Assembly (NCBI GenBank): GCA_024734495.1
Contig: JALMQS010000225.1
Location: 5,339,226 to 5,403,225 of the forward strand
Reading direction: 5' to 3'
DNA length: 64,000 bases
Source of the DNA: Forficula auricularia
Taxonomy: Eukaryota > Arthropoda > Insecta > Dermaptera > Forficulidae
The notes below the pieces were generated by a model. That model ran no database searches. It was not told the DNA's origin and saw only the letters and a list, made by a program, of their open reading frames with translations. Every line of letters starts with the position of its first letter. The first letter of the stretch is position 1. This document shows positions 10,263-20,656 of this stretch, piece after piece. The translations under genes and the position numbers were made by a program.

Positions 10263-11059
10263 TTAATTAATTCAAATACACCACCTTAATTTATAAATGA
10301 ATTAATTTAATTTTGGCTGTCGAGATTTTGAAATTCTGGATTTTGGGGCGAACCCATTCTTACCTAGTTCTATTTCAATTTCTACCTTTTAAAAAATCAT
10401 ATCCTCTTATATTTATGTATATAAATAGATATGTACGTATGTAGGTATGTATGCATATGTTATGCAAGATGAATACCATAGAAATCATTGCAACGCAAGC
10501 AAAGTAGAAAGCGTTGATATTTCTGCCTTATTTGAATTTAGGGACATCGAGTCGCAATAGAAAAACTTTTTCAACTTCTTTTATGAACGCCCAAAACTCG
10601 ATTGTATTTCTCATAAAACCATTTGCCGCAATTGACTGCCAATAATATAATATTATTATATTAAAAATCTTAACAACCCGAAAGGGAAAACTTTCATAGA
10701 AACCATTGCCAAAGAGAAAGCGAGAAGTTTAATTTAGGATAAGCGTAAGCAAATAAATGAAATTACCTTCTGAATGAAACTGGATCCATAAATTCGACTT
10801 TTTCCATTAAAAATAAAAATTAGAACAAAAAGCTCAAATTCAACACTCGGTACGCTGCTGCTAAATTTTAGTGATTTGGAAAAAAATTTTGCCAGTTAAA
10901 ATTTGAGCTGGGAGTTTTAAACTTTAATCGTTCTTTCTCATGGATAGAAGGATCCGATCGAATGGATTTTTTTGTCAGTAAGTTAATTCACCTTAAAATA
11001 AATATTATTTATCTACTCTTATTAAACGAGCAAAAATTGTATATTTATTTATATATATA
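10263..11059. other. Intergenic, no feature supported
   Basis: Short simple repeats only (TAGGTATGTATG near 10,440; TATTTATATA near 11,045). The 78-codon frame at 10,962 is low-complexity. Confidence 0.55.
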
Positions 11060-11325
11060 TTTATTTATATATTTGTATCTTGGTTCTATTTTGAAAACGG
11101 CCCTACCGATTTTGATGAAACAAAATCTATTTACAAGTTTTGAGGATGAAAAAACGATCTGGCTAGGTCTGGACCTCATCAAAATTCATCTTAATTGATT
11201 TTTCTTAATTAAAGTAATTATTGATAGATGAAAATCTCAATAAAAAAAATGATTCGGCGGAAGTCGTATTAGAACCTGGGACCTCTTGCATATGAGGCCG
11301 ACACTCTATCATTGGACCAAAGAAC
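11060..11325 (-). repeat. H-family fragment followed by a tRNA-like remnant
   Basis: The plus strand has GAAAACGGCCCTACCGATTT and TGATGAAA, the conserved front of family H (compare 12,440 and 30,105). On the minus strand at 11,253-11,325 lies a tRNA-like piece: GGTCCAATGATAGAGTG, GGCCTCATATGCAAGAGG and box B-like CCCAGGTTCTAATACG. Box B deviates from consensus. This is a SINE remnant, not a gene. Confidence 0.45.
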
Positions 11326-11877
11326 TATTTTAAAAATCCTTGCTTTTTACTTTTACTAAAATGAATATTTTTGAATTAGACTTTATTATAAGTGTGGAAA
11401 TAATTGAATATATTATATATAGCTATGTATTTAATAAATATAATTTATCAGATATATTGCGGCGTTGCAAATTTGAAATATGTATAATTGAATTAAGCTG
11501 AAAGAAAGACAACAATTAATTTTAAATCCAAAAACATTAAATATATTATTAATTATTCCTTTGCCCCCCCCCCACTCTTCTAATTAAAATTAAATATTCA
11601 ATTCTCTTTTCTCCGGGCAATTATCCTTGCAATTGTCTTCCTAAAAAAATACTTGGTTGGTGAAAGTTATCACTTCTGTCGCACGTCCCGAGACGCACAT
11701 ATTTTATTTAATTTTATGTTTTTATTTCAGATCCTATACGATTATTTTTTTATTATTATTTTCTTATGTATTTTTTATAATGTTTATCAATATGAACGAA
11801 TGTGGGCAAATTGGTGTACGAGTAAACAAATATACACATAATATGTGGACCATTAGAAAGATAGAAATGCAAAAACT
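11326..11877. other. Intergenic, no feature supported
   Basis: AT-rich with a C9 run at 11,565. A 175-codon plus-strand frame starts here at 11,657 but depends on the G-rich tract for its length and has no family resemblance. Confidence 0.55.
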
Positions 11878-12062
11878 GGGTCGGGGGTGGGGATGGATGT
11901 GGGGGAGGGGTGCAGTTGTGGGGGGTCCGGGGGTGGGAGGGGCGGTTGGGGTGGGGGGTGTAGTGGGGGTGCAGTGTTGGGGGCGAGGTGTATGGTTTCG
12001 GGGGGGGGGTGTGGGGGTCAGGGGTTGCCGAGCATCGCTCGGTGCCTCCAGGTACTATATAC
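11878..12062 (+). repeat. G-rich tract joined to an H-family hairpin end
   Basis: About 145 bases of strongly G-biased DNA with many runs of four or more G (for example GGGGGTGGG, GGGGGGGGGGTGTGGGGG), then TTGCCGAGCATCGCTCGGTGCC, written here in parts, which is the same hairpin end as at 55-100. G-quadruplex formation on the plus strand is plausible from the spacing. The glycine-rich frames are a by-product. Confidence 0.65.
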
Positions 12063-12419
12063 TAATAATACTAGATAATATTAATAAATACTATTTATTT
12101 GAAGGTGAATGGATTTACTGTCAAACAAATTTTATTCAATCGAGTACTTGTGCCCATGAGAAAGAAATGATAAAATATTTTTAATAATAAAGACTGAAGG
12201 CCAAGTCTTAGAAACTCTAACAAATAAAATGAAATTCATACGTTTATATATATTCATTTATATGTAGGTATGTTTAAATGCATCAAGCAGAGGACACCTG
12301 ATTGACCTTTTCTTAAAAATCGATAACTCTGCTACTCTAGGCAAGAAAAATTCTTCAAAGAATGTTTTATCATAAATACTCATTATCTTGTTAGATTAAA
12401 TGAACAATTCTTGTATACA
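12063..12419. repeat. Intergenic with GCATCAA...CTGCTACTCT motif pair
   Basis: At 12,280-12,355 the order GCATCAA, AGAGGACA, TCTGCTACTCTAGGCAAGAAA matches 57,588-57,655 and in part 19,440-19,470 and the very end of the window. The last motif is the reverse of the GCCAAGAGTAGCAGA end of the palindromic elements at 19.9, 51.7 and 53.8 kb. Confidence 0.5.
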
Positions 12420-13200
12420 TTTACATATTTATATAGAATTGGTTTCTCGGCAACGGCTCGTACGATTTCGATGAAAATCACGGGTTAGAGAGGGCTTTTG
12501 GATCGACGATTCGATCTGTCAGGGTCTGTCTTCGGGTAACTAAATTTGATTGTTTTTTTCTTAATTAAAGTAATTATTCAATTTTATAATTACTTTTTCA
12601 ATTTTTTTTTATTAATTAACGATTTTTTAATTATAAAATGCACTAATAATTCATTACAATATTATTATATATAAAAGTATTAATTAGATAAGTGTTTTGA
12701 TAAATTGTTAATTAATTAAAAACAAAAATACTTAGAGGTGTTGAAGATGGAATGTTATAGAACTTAATGCTAGAATGATGGAAAGACTAAAGATACAGGA
12801 GGTTCTGTCAATAAAAATTTAAAATTACTTTTTTTCAATTTCTTTTTATTAATTTTTTTTTTTTTTTTGTTTATTTATTTATTGTCACCGGGAACACACC
12901 CCATTTAGACTAGCACACCAGTAACGTGTTTGCAGTGTTAGTGAGGGAGACGAGTTTTAGCCGGTTTAAATTTTATATGCTTGCCAGGCTCGAACTCTGG
13001 TCTCCCGCTTGTACATCGTCATCAACGATGCTGAAGCGAGCCCAGCGCTTTAGCCAGCTCGGACAACCCGACTCCTTTTAATAATTAATGAACGCAAAAA
13101 TAATGATAAACACTAATTCGGAATAAAACACTTTATTAGAACGTCATGTTCATCCTCTTGAAAAGCCCGACGATTCGGAGGATCGTCCCTCTTTCTTCAG
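12420..13200 (+). repeat. H-family repeat, split by a SINE
   Basis: Blocks GAATTGGTTTCTCGGCAACGG, TACGATTT...GATGAAAATCA, AACTTAATGCTAGAATGATG and GACGATTCGGAGGATCGTCC occur in the same order at 30,085-30,487. The copy is interrupted by SINE S3 (12,845-13,078). No coding potential. The class is uncertain: the front and the hairpin end suggest a Helitron-like or unclassified non-autonomous element. Confidence 0.6.
12845..13078 (-). mobile_element. SINE S3, tRNA-derived with poly(A) tail
   Basis: On the minus strand the head is tRNA-like: box A region TCCGAGCTGGCTAAAGCGC and box B AGAGTTCGAGCCTGG, about 55 bases apart, which suits a class II (Ser/Leu) tRNA. The body then runs to GACAATAAATAAATAAAC and a poly(A) tail (plus-strand T-run at 12,851-12,868). 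Flanks CTTTTTATTAAT and CCTTTTAATAATTAAT are imperfect target-site duplications. It inserted into family H. Confidence 0.85.
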
Positions 13201-13380
13201 GGTGAGGGGAAGAGAAGAGAATCAGAGGAGAGGGCGATGATAGGGTTGGTGGGGGTAGAGAGTGATTGGACGTAGGAAATGGAGAGACGGTCAAAGGTGA
13301 TAGAATAGGGTTGGTGGGGTGGAGAATGAGAGGAGGTAGGGGAGATGAGAGGGCGTCGCAGTAGTACTTTATTAAATAAG
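13195..13380 (+). repeat. Purine-rich low-complexity tract
   Basis: Strong A/G bias with two copies of ATAGGGTTGGTGGGG about 70 bp apart, so a short degenerate tandem duplication. The reverse frame is serine/proline-rich for this reason only. Confidence 0.55.
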
Positions 13381-13499
13381 TGTATTATATAAGCGATATG
13401 AATCATTTATGATGACAAGGATAGACCGATAGATGAAGGGACGATCCTCTACTTTCTTTTAAGCCATTAATCTACTTTTGATGAAATATTCACGAAACA

Positions 13500-13800
13500 A
13501 AGTTGTCTACTTGAAACTAATCTGAATGAAGTATTATGTTTGCTCAATTGAGATGGAAGCGAGATGTCTTGAGGCCATCAGCCCCTGCAACGCCCCCTTG
13601 TGTCCCGGGCGCATTAAATCCGTTTCCACATTTATTGGACATAAAGAGTGCAATAGAAGCAAAGAGTTAGTGCTTTGCTTTATTATTGTGTTGGCTGAAA
13701 TATTGCCCCTAGATAATGTCCACTCAATGGGCCTGTGGGTTATCACTTTTATCACAGAATGTTTATATGGGACGTTTTGGCTCAGTGGTTAGCCAATCTG
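13500..13800. promoter_or_regulatory. Unique GC-richer block, function unknown
   Basis: A 300-bp stretch of near-neutral composition with no other copy here and open frames on both strands (13,526-13,792 plus; 13,534-13,755 minus). Neither frame resembles a known family. It could be an exon or a conserved non-coding element. Sequence alone does not decide. Confidence 0.25.
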
Positions 13801-14559
13801 TCCAAACTTGCCTCGTAACTCTACTCGTTAAATCGTAATACGAAACTCAATTAAATAAATATTCCTAAACAGAAATTATCATAAAAACGATGACAGAAAT
13901 ATTATATATAGATATATTGTATATGCACAGTATCAAATCAAATTGATAACAAATTTACTCCCATTTTAGCTTTAATTTGTTAATTTTATTAATTTACCTA
14001 CCAAAGCAAAAAAAAATGATATTTTATTTTATTTTTATTTTATTTGTTGTTTTGGCTGGGCATGGGTTTTAATTAAGGTCATTGGATAATAAAAAAAATA
14101 TATAGGTATAATTTAAAATAAACAAATTTGTTTTAGTTCCGAAATAATTAGGCGCTTTTTTGGTAATTATTTGATAATTGTTTTTTTTTTAACAAAAATA
14201 AATAACCAAGATAAAATATCAAAAACAAAAATGAATATGCATATAAAATGAATAGCCCTTGTTTAATAGATATATAAACAAGGATTAATAAATAACCAAA
14301 AAAATATCAATTACACCATTTGAGTTTTTTGCCATAATTAATGAAATAGATGGAATTTTTCTAAATTTTAAACTCAAACGCGTATCTGTCACCTCATTAT
14401 CAAACTTCAAAAGTCAATTCAAAGAAGAGACAGCCAATTTATCTTAAATCATAGCAGATTTGTTATTTGTTGTTTTACTATGTTAGCGAAGCCTGCCTAC
14501 CGGGCGAGTCTAGTATAAAAATTACTCAAGAATTGTTTTTTTTGCTTATTCTGTTGAAA
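13801..14559. repeat. AT-rich intergenic with a transposon end at about 14,485
   Basis: GCGAAGCCTGCCTACCGGGCGAG followed by TCTAGTATA (written in parts) looks like the '...CTAGTA' terminus of many insect non-autonomous elements. Similar text is at 39,290-39,335 and 63,000-63,075. Nothing else is seen. Confidence 0.4.
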
Positions 14560-15145
14560 AATGTCTGGAAGGTGGAGAAAAATCATTTTCAATCATGATT
14601 TTTTTTCTGCGTGCCTGGGTAAAGATACCCACGATAACTTGAGAATGAAAAGTCGTAGAAAGTTCGTTCTTGCGCTAAAATGTTTGTATTTCAGAAAACT
14701 GGTTAGATTTTGGGCTTTCCAGCTTCAGATCTTCTGGTTAAAAAATCAACAATTATTCAAAATATATCATTTTGTGAATAACTTTTTGAGGTTTCAATTT
14801 GTTTCTTTTGTAAAAAATAATAAACAATCGAACGGGTGTGTTTTATAGTCTTCCCCGAAAATGCATACAGTGTGACGAGGTGAGGTGTCTTGAAAAAGTT
14901 TCACTTTTATCTCCAATCTTTGATTTCAATTACCTACTTTTCCTTATGAATTAAATCAGAACTCCGTAGATATTATTTATTTTTGAAGAAGTTTAAAACT
15001 CTCAAAATAATTATACAAAAAAATGATAATTTTTGAATATTTTTCGGAGATTTTAATCGGTTTCTATAGTAACAAAATAATAATAAACAATCTACACGTG
15101 AGTTTTGCATTATTCACTGAAACTTCAAAAAGTATAACAAGTCTC
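14560..15145. repeat. Old dispersed repeat, partner at 3.1-3.3 kb
   Basis: CTTCTGGTTAAAAAATC, CTTGAAAAAGTTTCAC and TTTTTGAAGAAGTTTAA match blocks at 3,085-3,245 in order. The 95-codon frame at 14,561 lies across it and is not recognised. Confidence 0.4.
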
Positions 15146-15149
15146 GAAA

Positions 15150-15420
15150 AATGTTCGATTTTCCCCCAATTCCCACTGCATCGGCATCGGCATCGGCCCA
15201 GACTCGAGGGGTGAACCGCGACCTAATATGCTCTACACCTACTTCCACTTGTACTTCCAAATATTTCCAAGTACTTCCAGTTATTTCCAAGCAATTCCAA
15301 ATATTTCCAAGTACTTCCAAAATACTTCCAAAGAGGTGTACACCTACTTCTAATCGTGAATCACCCCTCGCCCAGACTAGTTTGATTCGAGCGGGTGTGC
15401 ACTGTCAGACTACCCTTTAC
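15150..15420 (+). repeat. Minisatellite TTCCAAGTAC-type with flanking inverted repeat
   Basis: Between 15,238 and 15,335 units of about ten bases (ACTTCCAAAT, ATTTCCAAGT, ACTTCCAGTT) recur roughly nine times, after a short (GCATCG)n run at 15,179. The array is bracketed by CAGACTCGAGGGGTGA and the near-inverse TCACCCCTCGCCCAGACT, so array plus flanks can fold back. Confidence 0.65.
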
Positions 15421-15599
15421 TATACAGGAAGCAACTCGAGCATGTTGACGCCTCTGTAACTTCGCAATGGAAACCTCTACATGGATAATTTTTTTCCTCT
15501 ATAATGGTCCATAAGCTTAACTAAATTTACGAAATTTGATATTTCTATTGCTTATAAAGTCCAAGTTACAAGAAGCAAAAAATAGGATTTTCGTCACTC

Positions 15600-15935
15600 A
15601 TTCACTGACTGTCTGACTCATCAAAATTCTATAATACTTCCGCTGATCCTAGAATGCTGAAATTTGGCATAGTGGTAGAGTTTGAGGTACAATTAAAGGG
15701 GCAAATCGAAAAAGCGAAAATTTCCCATCTTTAGAACCTTTAATGAAAGGGTGAAATTTATAGGTTTGATTAACACAGTGAAAATATAATGACTCTGGAA
15801 TGCTAAAACATGGCGTGTTGTTAGAGTTTGGAGCATTAATAAAAGGTGAAATCGCAAAACTGAAACATTCTCTTCTTCAGGGCATAAATACCCATCTAAC
15901 TTACAAAAAGAAGTAAAATCCCAACAAAAACACAT
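15600..15935 (+). repeat. Repeat with two related units
   Basis: TAGAATGCTGAAATTTGGCAT...GTAGAGTTTGAGG and CTGGAATGCTAAAACATGGC...TTAGAGTTTGGAG are about 145 bp apart and similar, each followed by GGGGCAAATCG or AGGTGAAATCG. This is a dispersed insect-type repeat, class unknown. Confidence 0.5.
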
Positions 15936-16294
15936 GTGTAAAAAAAGGCCAAGTTTGATTAAAAATAACCGTTTGCCAGTCAGTGTGTTTATATTTTATT
16001 TATTTGCTTACAGTTTCGATCACTTAATCCTAATATCAGAGAACGTTTTATTTATGATAAATGTACGTAATTACAGGCTACTACAAGATTTATTTATTCC
16101 GATGGAGATGGAATTAAGACTTCGAAATTGTTAACAAATAAACGAAATAAATACAGTCAAACGTTTCTGTCATCGAGATTATTTTCATACACTAAGCTCA
16201 TCAAGAATAAATTATTTAAATATTGTAACAAAAACACTTAGGTAATGATTAGAAAATTACAAAATGAATAAAAAAAAAATGTAAGTCCTAAGCA

Positions 16295-16740
16295 TTACAG
16301 CATACTACTTATTGATGTATATCTGTCACATTTTAATATAAATCTCATGCATCTATTTTGTAAGAGTTGCAGCGTATCAATATTCTCCTGAGTGCCAAAA
16401 TATAATATTGTAGGACAGTAAGAGAAACTTGGACTAATTATAGTTCTATACACCTTAATTCTAGTGTTCATATTCAAATTATTACTAGCTCTACCAAAGT
16501 ATTGCATTTTTCTGTTTACATTCTTCAAGAGCTCACTATGATGACTCTTAAAGTTCAACTTCGAGTCAACTACTACTCCGTGGTATTTAAATGAATCCAC
16601 ATATTCCAAATTTACACCATTCAGATAGATTGGACTTAACCCTTCTCCGCCCACCCCCAATTGCATTACTTTAGATTTCGTACAATTTATAAACAGTTTA
16701 TTCATATTTAGCCAGTCTTCCAACTTCCCAAGGGTTCAAT
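16295..16740 (-). pseudogene. LINE reverse transcriptase, post-catalytic fragment
   Basis: Part of a non-LTR retrotransposon ORF2 just downstream of the polymerase active site. It shows the usual order W...NKLFINCTKSKVMQLG, then YLNGVNLEYVDSFKYHGV, LNFKSHHSELLKNVNRKM and PSFSYCPTILYFG. These correspond to the thumb and linker portion of Jockey/RTE-like enzymes. The YADD-type active site lies upstream and is lost, as are the endonuclease and the 3' end. The fragment starts inside the frame at 16,723. Upstream the same frame reaches a stop at once. Dead copy. Confidence 0.85.
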
Positions 16741-16744
16741 TCAT

Positions 16745-17110
16745 TTTCTGACAAGAGAGGGAAACACATCACAAAATATCCCTAAGAGACCTAAGATAGA
16801 CGATACCCGTGCAGATCCCTAACAGAGAAAAAGAGATCGTCATCGTTGGCATGGCATATCATCCCAACGTCCCTCTAAACTATAGCATATACCTACTCTA
16901 TTGCATACTACATTAAGTAAAACTGTGAATTTAATCTTAATAATTTTCTATCACATATTCTGAATCTAAGAATTAAATTTGTTATTAAAATAGCGATGAA
17001 TCCAATCGGTGGTCGAGGCGTTGAAACCTGAAAATCCCTATGCAAAATCTACTATTCTAATAAATCCTTACTTTGTGAAGATCCTCGAATTGTTCCCTCG
17101 TTGTTTCACT
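16745..17110. repeat. Repeat shared with 53.4-53.8 kb
   Basis: GTTGGCATGGCATATC (16,851) and CCTTACTTTGTGAAG (17,067) correspond to GTTGGCATGGCGTATC (53,448) and CTTACTTTGTGAAG (53,673), at similar spacing. This is an old pair of non-coding copies. Confidence 0.45.
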
Positions 17111-17231
17111 ACAGATTAAGATGAAATGGGGATTTGAAAATTCCTAATCCGATTTTCTCTTACGTTAAAAATTGAATAATTTCAAGAAATTTTTTTTGAA
17201 AAATGAAATTATTAGAGTGATTTTAATTTAC

Positions 17232-17433
17232 TTTTGACATGAACTCTCCCAGCCTCTATCTTTCCCAGCACCTATGATCTTCAAACCTTCAAAACCAGGG
17301 TACGTCTACACCCTCTCACTTAAACAACTTTCCCTTCTCTTCGGTAACTGCAAGGGTCTTTCGAGATCCATAGGGGCTACATCTTTACTGGTGCACCTTC
17401 TTCTGCATTCGATTGCATTAAAAAAAAAAAAAG
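17232..17433 (+). mobile_element. Dead-on-arrival LINE 3' end with poly(A)
   Basis: The text is almost identical to 21,622-21,805, the last 30 or so codons and 3' UTR of the LINE at 20,657: CTCTCCCAGCCTCTATC, CCTTCTCTTCGGTAA, TTTCGAGATCCATAGGGGC, GCATTCGATTGCA, then A12. A short internal deletion removed part of the C-terminal codons. Five-prime truncation with poly(A) is the usual product of target-primed reverse transcription. Confidence 0.88.
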
Positions 17434-18373
17434 ATATTAAGACATGCAAAAATTGAAAAGTAAAATAAAATGAAAATCAATTTAAGATATGATTGTGATT
17501 AATTTGATTTAAAATTGCATTTATGAAACATTTAATAGCCAAGTTATTTAAAATTTATTAGATTATAATTGAAAGGAAAATCTTTAATTTAATATTTTAA
17601 AATAAGTTAAATATTACATTTATTAAATGTAGCTACAGAGTATGCTGAAAAAGAGAAAACATCCTAATTCTTTGTCTATATTATAATCTAGATATAAAAA
17701 ATTCATTGAAAGCTTTAACTAAATGCCATGCTAAAAAAATATTATACTCATATTTGGTGCACTGTAGGTGAGAAAAACATGTGTCGGATGTGATAAAAGT
17801 CGGCACCGAAACATCACCAAAGTATCCATGAAAAAAAGAGAAAAAAATAAGTTAGTAATTATATAAATATATAAATTAGTATTAAATTTAATATTAAATG
17901 AGGTGAAATAAAAATATGAAAATGAATGAAATTTAATTTATCTATGAGAAATTTACTCTACCCTGCCATTTTTTATAATAATTTTGAAAAAAGAGCATTG
18001 AAATCTCTGAAATAAGGAGGATCTAACTTGTAAATCAAGAAGGTTTGAGGGATAATTAAAAGTAATTAAATCTTCATGACAATATCTTTGAAATTACGAA
18101 AGCAGAAGATATACCTATAGAATTATACTAACCTCGTTGGTTAAAATAAAAGGCTAAACTCGCAGGCAGCGATGATATCGTTGCTCAAGTTAATTTGTCA
18201 CCTTTAAGAAAATTATTGGAAAAATTAGTACCTATACTATTTATATTGAACACGATTTCCGACCAATTTTACGCCTTCTTTTAATATAAAAAGTTTAATT
18301 CAACTTTTCTTCACTCCAGTGAGAAATATTATTATACAGTCAAAACTTTGAGCGGTAAATTTCTCCATGATAT
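17434..18373. other. AT-rich intergenic DNA
   Basis: No gene. GTCGGCACCGAAAC near 17,797 resembles the GAAAC end of the hairpin elements, without a full arm. Confidence 0.5.
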
Positions 18374-19427
18374 ACAGTGATACCTCGAGATACGAGTTTA
18401 ATTCGTTCCGTAACCTTGCTCGTATCTCAAAGCAATTTTTCTCATTGAAATTAATTGAAATGCCATTAATCCGTTCCAGTCCCAAAAATGCTACCCCCAA
18501 TTGTTTTTGTTACGTGTTTTTGAATAAGAAAAATGTATTTATAAATGACAAATATTGTATAAAAACATAATAAAAGAGAATGTAAAGAAAAGAAAACTGG
18601 TTTTATAAAGTGTACATATTTGTATTTTGGTCACTTAAATGCAACTTACACACAACTTAAATGCTACTGTATGCTTAATTTTAGTCCCTGCTTTTCTCTT
18701 CACTGGTCTCTTGCCTTTTTCGCCGGATTCAATAAAAAACTGTCCAAGGAGGTTTATTTCTTCCTCCCTTTCAGAATGCTGCGAAAATGAGTTAGGCAAG
18801 TGTCATTAAATTGCTCCGATGCACGACCAGTTGCAACTTTTTTCGGGGTGTTTCTTTTCCACGAACTGTGAAACTCTCTCCCACATTCCCAAGATCTCTT
18901 TTATCTCACTTGTAGAGATAACCTCCTCCACCTCTGGCTCTTCCTCGAAACCAATTTATGTAATGTAACTTTGTTGTAACTGTTTACCCACTGCACAAAG
19001 AACTGCCTAGTGACCCATGCCTTCGGTTTGCCCTCCACATAACTTGCAGTTTTTCTTTTAAAATCTTATGTGACTTAAAGGCTCTGGGGTTTTCCGAATG
19101 GTATACAAGCAGAGGCTTTATCTTGCAGTCGCCACTCGCATTGGTGCACAGTGCGAGAGTTAGTCTATCCTTCATGGGTTTGTGGCCTGGCATTATCTTC
19201 TCCTCTGCCGTTACGTAAGTCCTATTCGGCATCTTCTTCCAGAAAAGTCCTGTTTCGTCACAGTTGAAGACTTGCTGAGGGATGTATCCATTGGCTTCTA
19301 TCAGTTTGGAAAAAGTTTCGCAGATGGCCGTTGCTCGTATCTCAAATGTCGCTCGTATTTCAAAGCAAAACTTCGCTCGGTCGACAGCTCGTATGTTAGG
19401 GCACTCGTATCTCGAGGTACCACTGTA
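18373..19427. mobile_element. Tigger/pogo element, 1,051 bp, TA duplication
   Basis: Terminal inverted repeats CAGTGATACCTCGAGATACG (18,375) and the reverse TCTCGAGGTACCACTG (ending 19,425), each bordered by TA. Subterminal CTCGTATCTCAAAG repeats lie inside both ends, typical of Tigger-like ends. The interior carries a shortened transposase on the minus strand. Autonomous relatives are over 2 kb, so this is an internally deleted copy. Confidence 0.92.
18660..19340 (-). pseudogene. Tigger transposase remnant
   Basis: Minus-strand remnant of a pogo/Tigger DDE transposase. From about 19,330 downward it reads ANGYIPQQVFNCDETGLFWK with the first catalytic aspartate, KKMPNRTYVTAEEK, PGHKPMKDRLT, then the C-terminal side of the first block CKIKPLLVYHSENPRAFK. 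After about 19,040 the central part of the catalytic domain, including the second aspartate, is deleted. Beyond that an acidic C-terminal tail is recognisable in another frame (EEVEEVISTSEIKE, then GMWERVSQFVEKKHPEK), as in intact Tiggers. Frame changes and the deletion make it inactive. The N-terminal CENP-B-type DNA-binding part is missing. Confidence 0.88.
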
Positions 19428-19858
19428 TATATTTATATTTGCATCAACAGAGGACAACCTCATTTATTTATTAAATGGCCAAATGAAATTTTTACAAATG
19501 AATTGCCTATATATTATAAAGACACCCTGACTATAGTAGATCTACCACTTATGAAATCTTTGCCATTTCATTAATTTTTTTTCTGATTAATACATTTTAT
19601 TATTAAATGTATGTGAAAGGATTCATATCATAGGGGAAGAAAATAAACTTAGAGTAAATATCTACTCGAATATTGGAAACTTTAACGAGATAATTATTTT
19701 TTCTTGAATGGAAATTTAGCAAAAAAAGGGACCTAATTAATAATAATAATATAAAAAAAAAATGATTCCAAATACTTTGTGATTGTGAAATAATAAATTT
19801 ATCAGGAAAATTAGTTATTTACTTATAAAGTAATTAAATTTATTAAAAAGTTTTTTTT

Positions 19859-20145
19859 GCCAGGAGTAGCAGAATTTTTATATATTGAAGGAGACAATAA
19901 AAAGTGTGTCTTCTGCTGGAATTATAAATTTTGTTTATTTATAACGAGACTATAGTTTCGAGGATTTGCTCTTCATCAGTCTATTACAATGGATTCACAG
20001 GAATTAAATAATTAATTTCTGTGAATCCATTGTAATAGACTGATGAAGAGGGCAAACCCTCGAAACTATAGTCTCTTTATAAATAAATAAAATTTATAAT
20101 TCCAGCAGAAGACACACTCTTTTATTGTCTCTTTCAATATAAAGT
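19859..20145. mobile_element. Palindromic element, about 130-bp arms (family P)
   Basis: TGAAGGAGACAATAAAA, CTTCTGCTGGAATTATAAA, CGAGACTATAGTTTCGAGG and CAGTCTATTACAATGG on the left are mirrored on the right around an AT-rich loop near 20,008. The left flank is GCCAGGAGTAGCAGA, the family terminus. Other members are at 51,656-51,903, 53,815-53,915 and 56,350-56,515. No coding capacity. The right arm contains CTGATGAA, a GAGGG/CCCTC stem and GAAAC (20,040-20,066). Confidence 0.9.
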
Positions 20146-20265
20146 AATTAATTTTTTCACTTTTCCAAGAAGATTATTCGAAATTCCTTCAGATGACCAA
20201 ATAGATAAAATTAGATAAGAGGGCATGCGAAATGAATTATGTAAAATAAATCCCTAATATGAAAG

Positions 20266-20480
20266 ATATTAATTTGCCGATGGTAATAGATTCAAATTTA
20301 CAAGAAATCATAAGGTGGTGTCATCTATTAAATTCGATGGAATTGAATATTTTTAATTATATGTCAGAGGGGTTGTTTTTCACCCCCTCGGGAATCGAAC
20401 CCGAGTGCCAGTAACAGCAATCCGGGCCACCTGGCTCACCTGCAGAATGCGAACCTCTCTGACATATGTACACGCGTAAA
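20266..20480 (-). mobile_element. SINE-like U1 (tRNA-like core)
   Basis: On the minus strand the core reads TGAGCCAGGTGGCCCGGATT, then ACTCGGGTTCGATTCCCGAG, a perfect TΨC-arm stem and loop, with box A-like text before it. The ends are ATGTCAGAGAGG and TATGTCAGAGGGG, and outside lies AATATTCAATTCCATCG. Inverted and direct relatives follow the LINE at 21,823-22,135. A tRNA-derived short element; the acceptor stem is not preserved, so not a tRNA gene. Confidence 0.75.
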
Positions 20481-20656
20481 ATATTTCTATATATACTCAA
20501 AGATTGTTATCTTAATTTGTAAAATTTCGCGATATAGTGATTCTAAATTTAAACATATAGCCATGCCATATAATTTAAATAAAGGTCGTTGAGTGTTTCG
20601 AATTTTGAAGAGATTAAAAATTCGAATGGCAATGGAATGACTTTTCCTAATTTAAT

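Noticed and set aside
11657..12184. 175-codon glycine/valine-rich protein
   Set aside because: Length is produced by the G-rich tract; the region around is non-coding.
13197..13406. Serine/proline-rich minus-strand protein
   Set aside because: Purine-rich low-complexity tract; no other coding sign.
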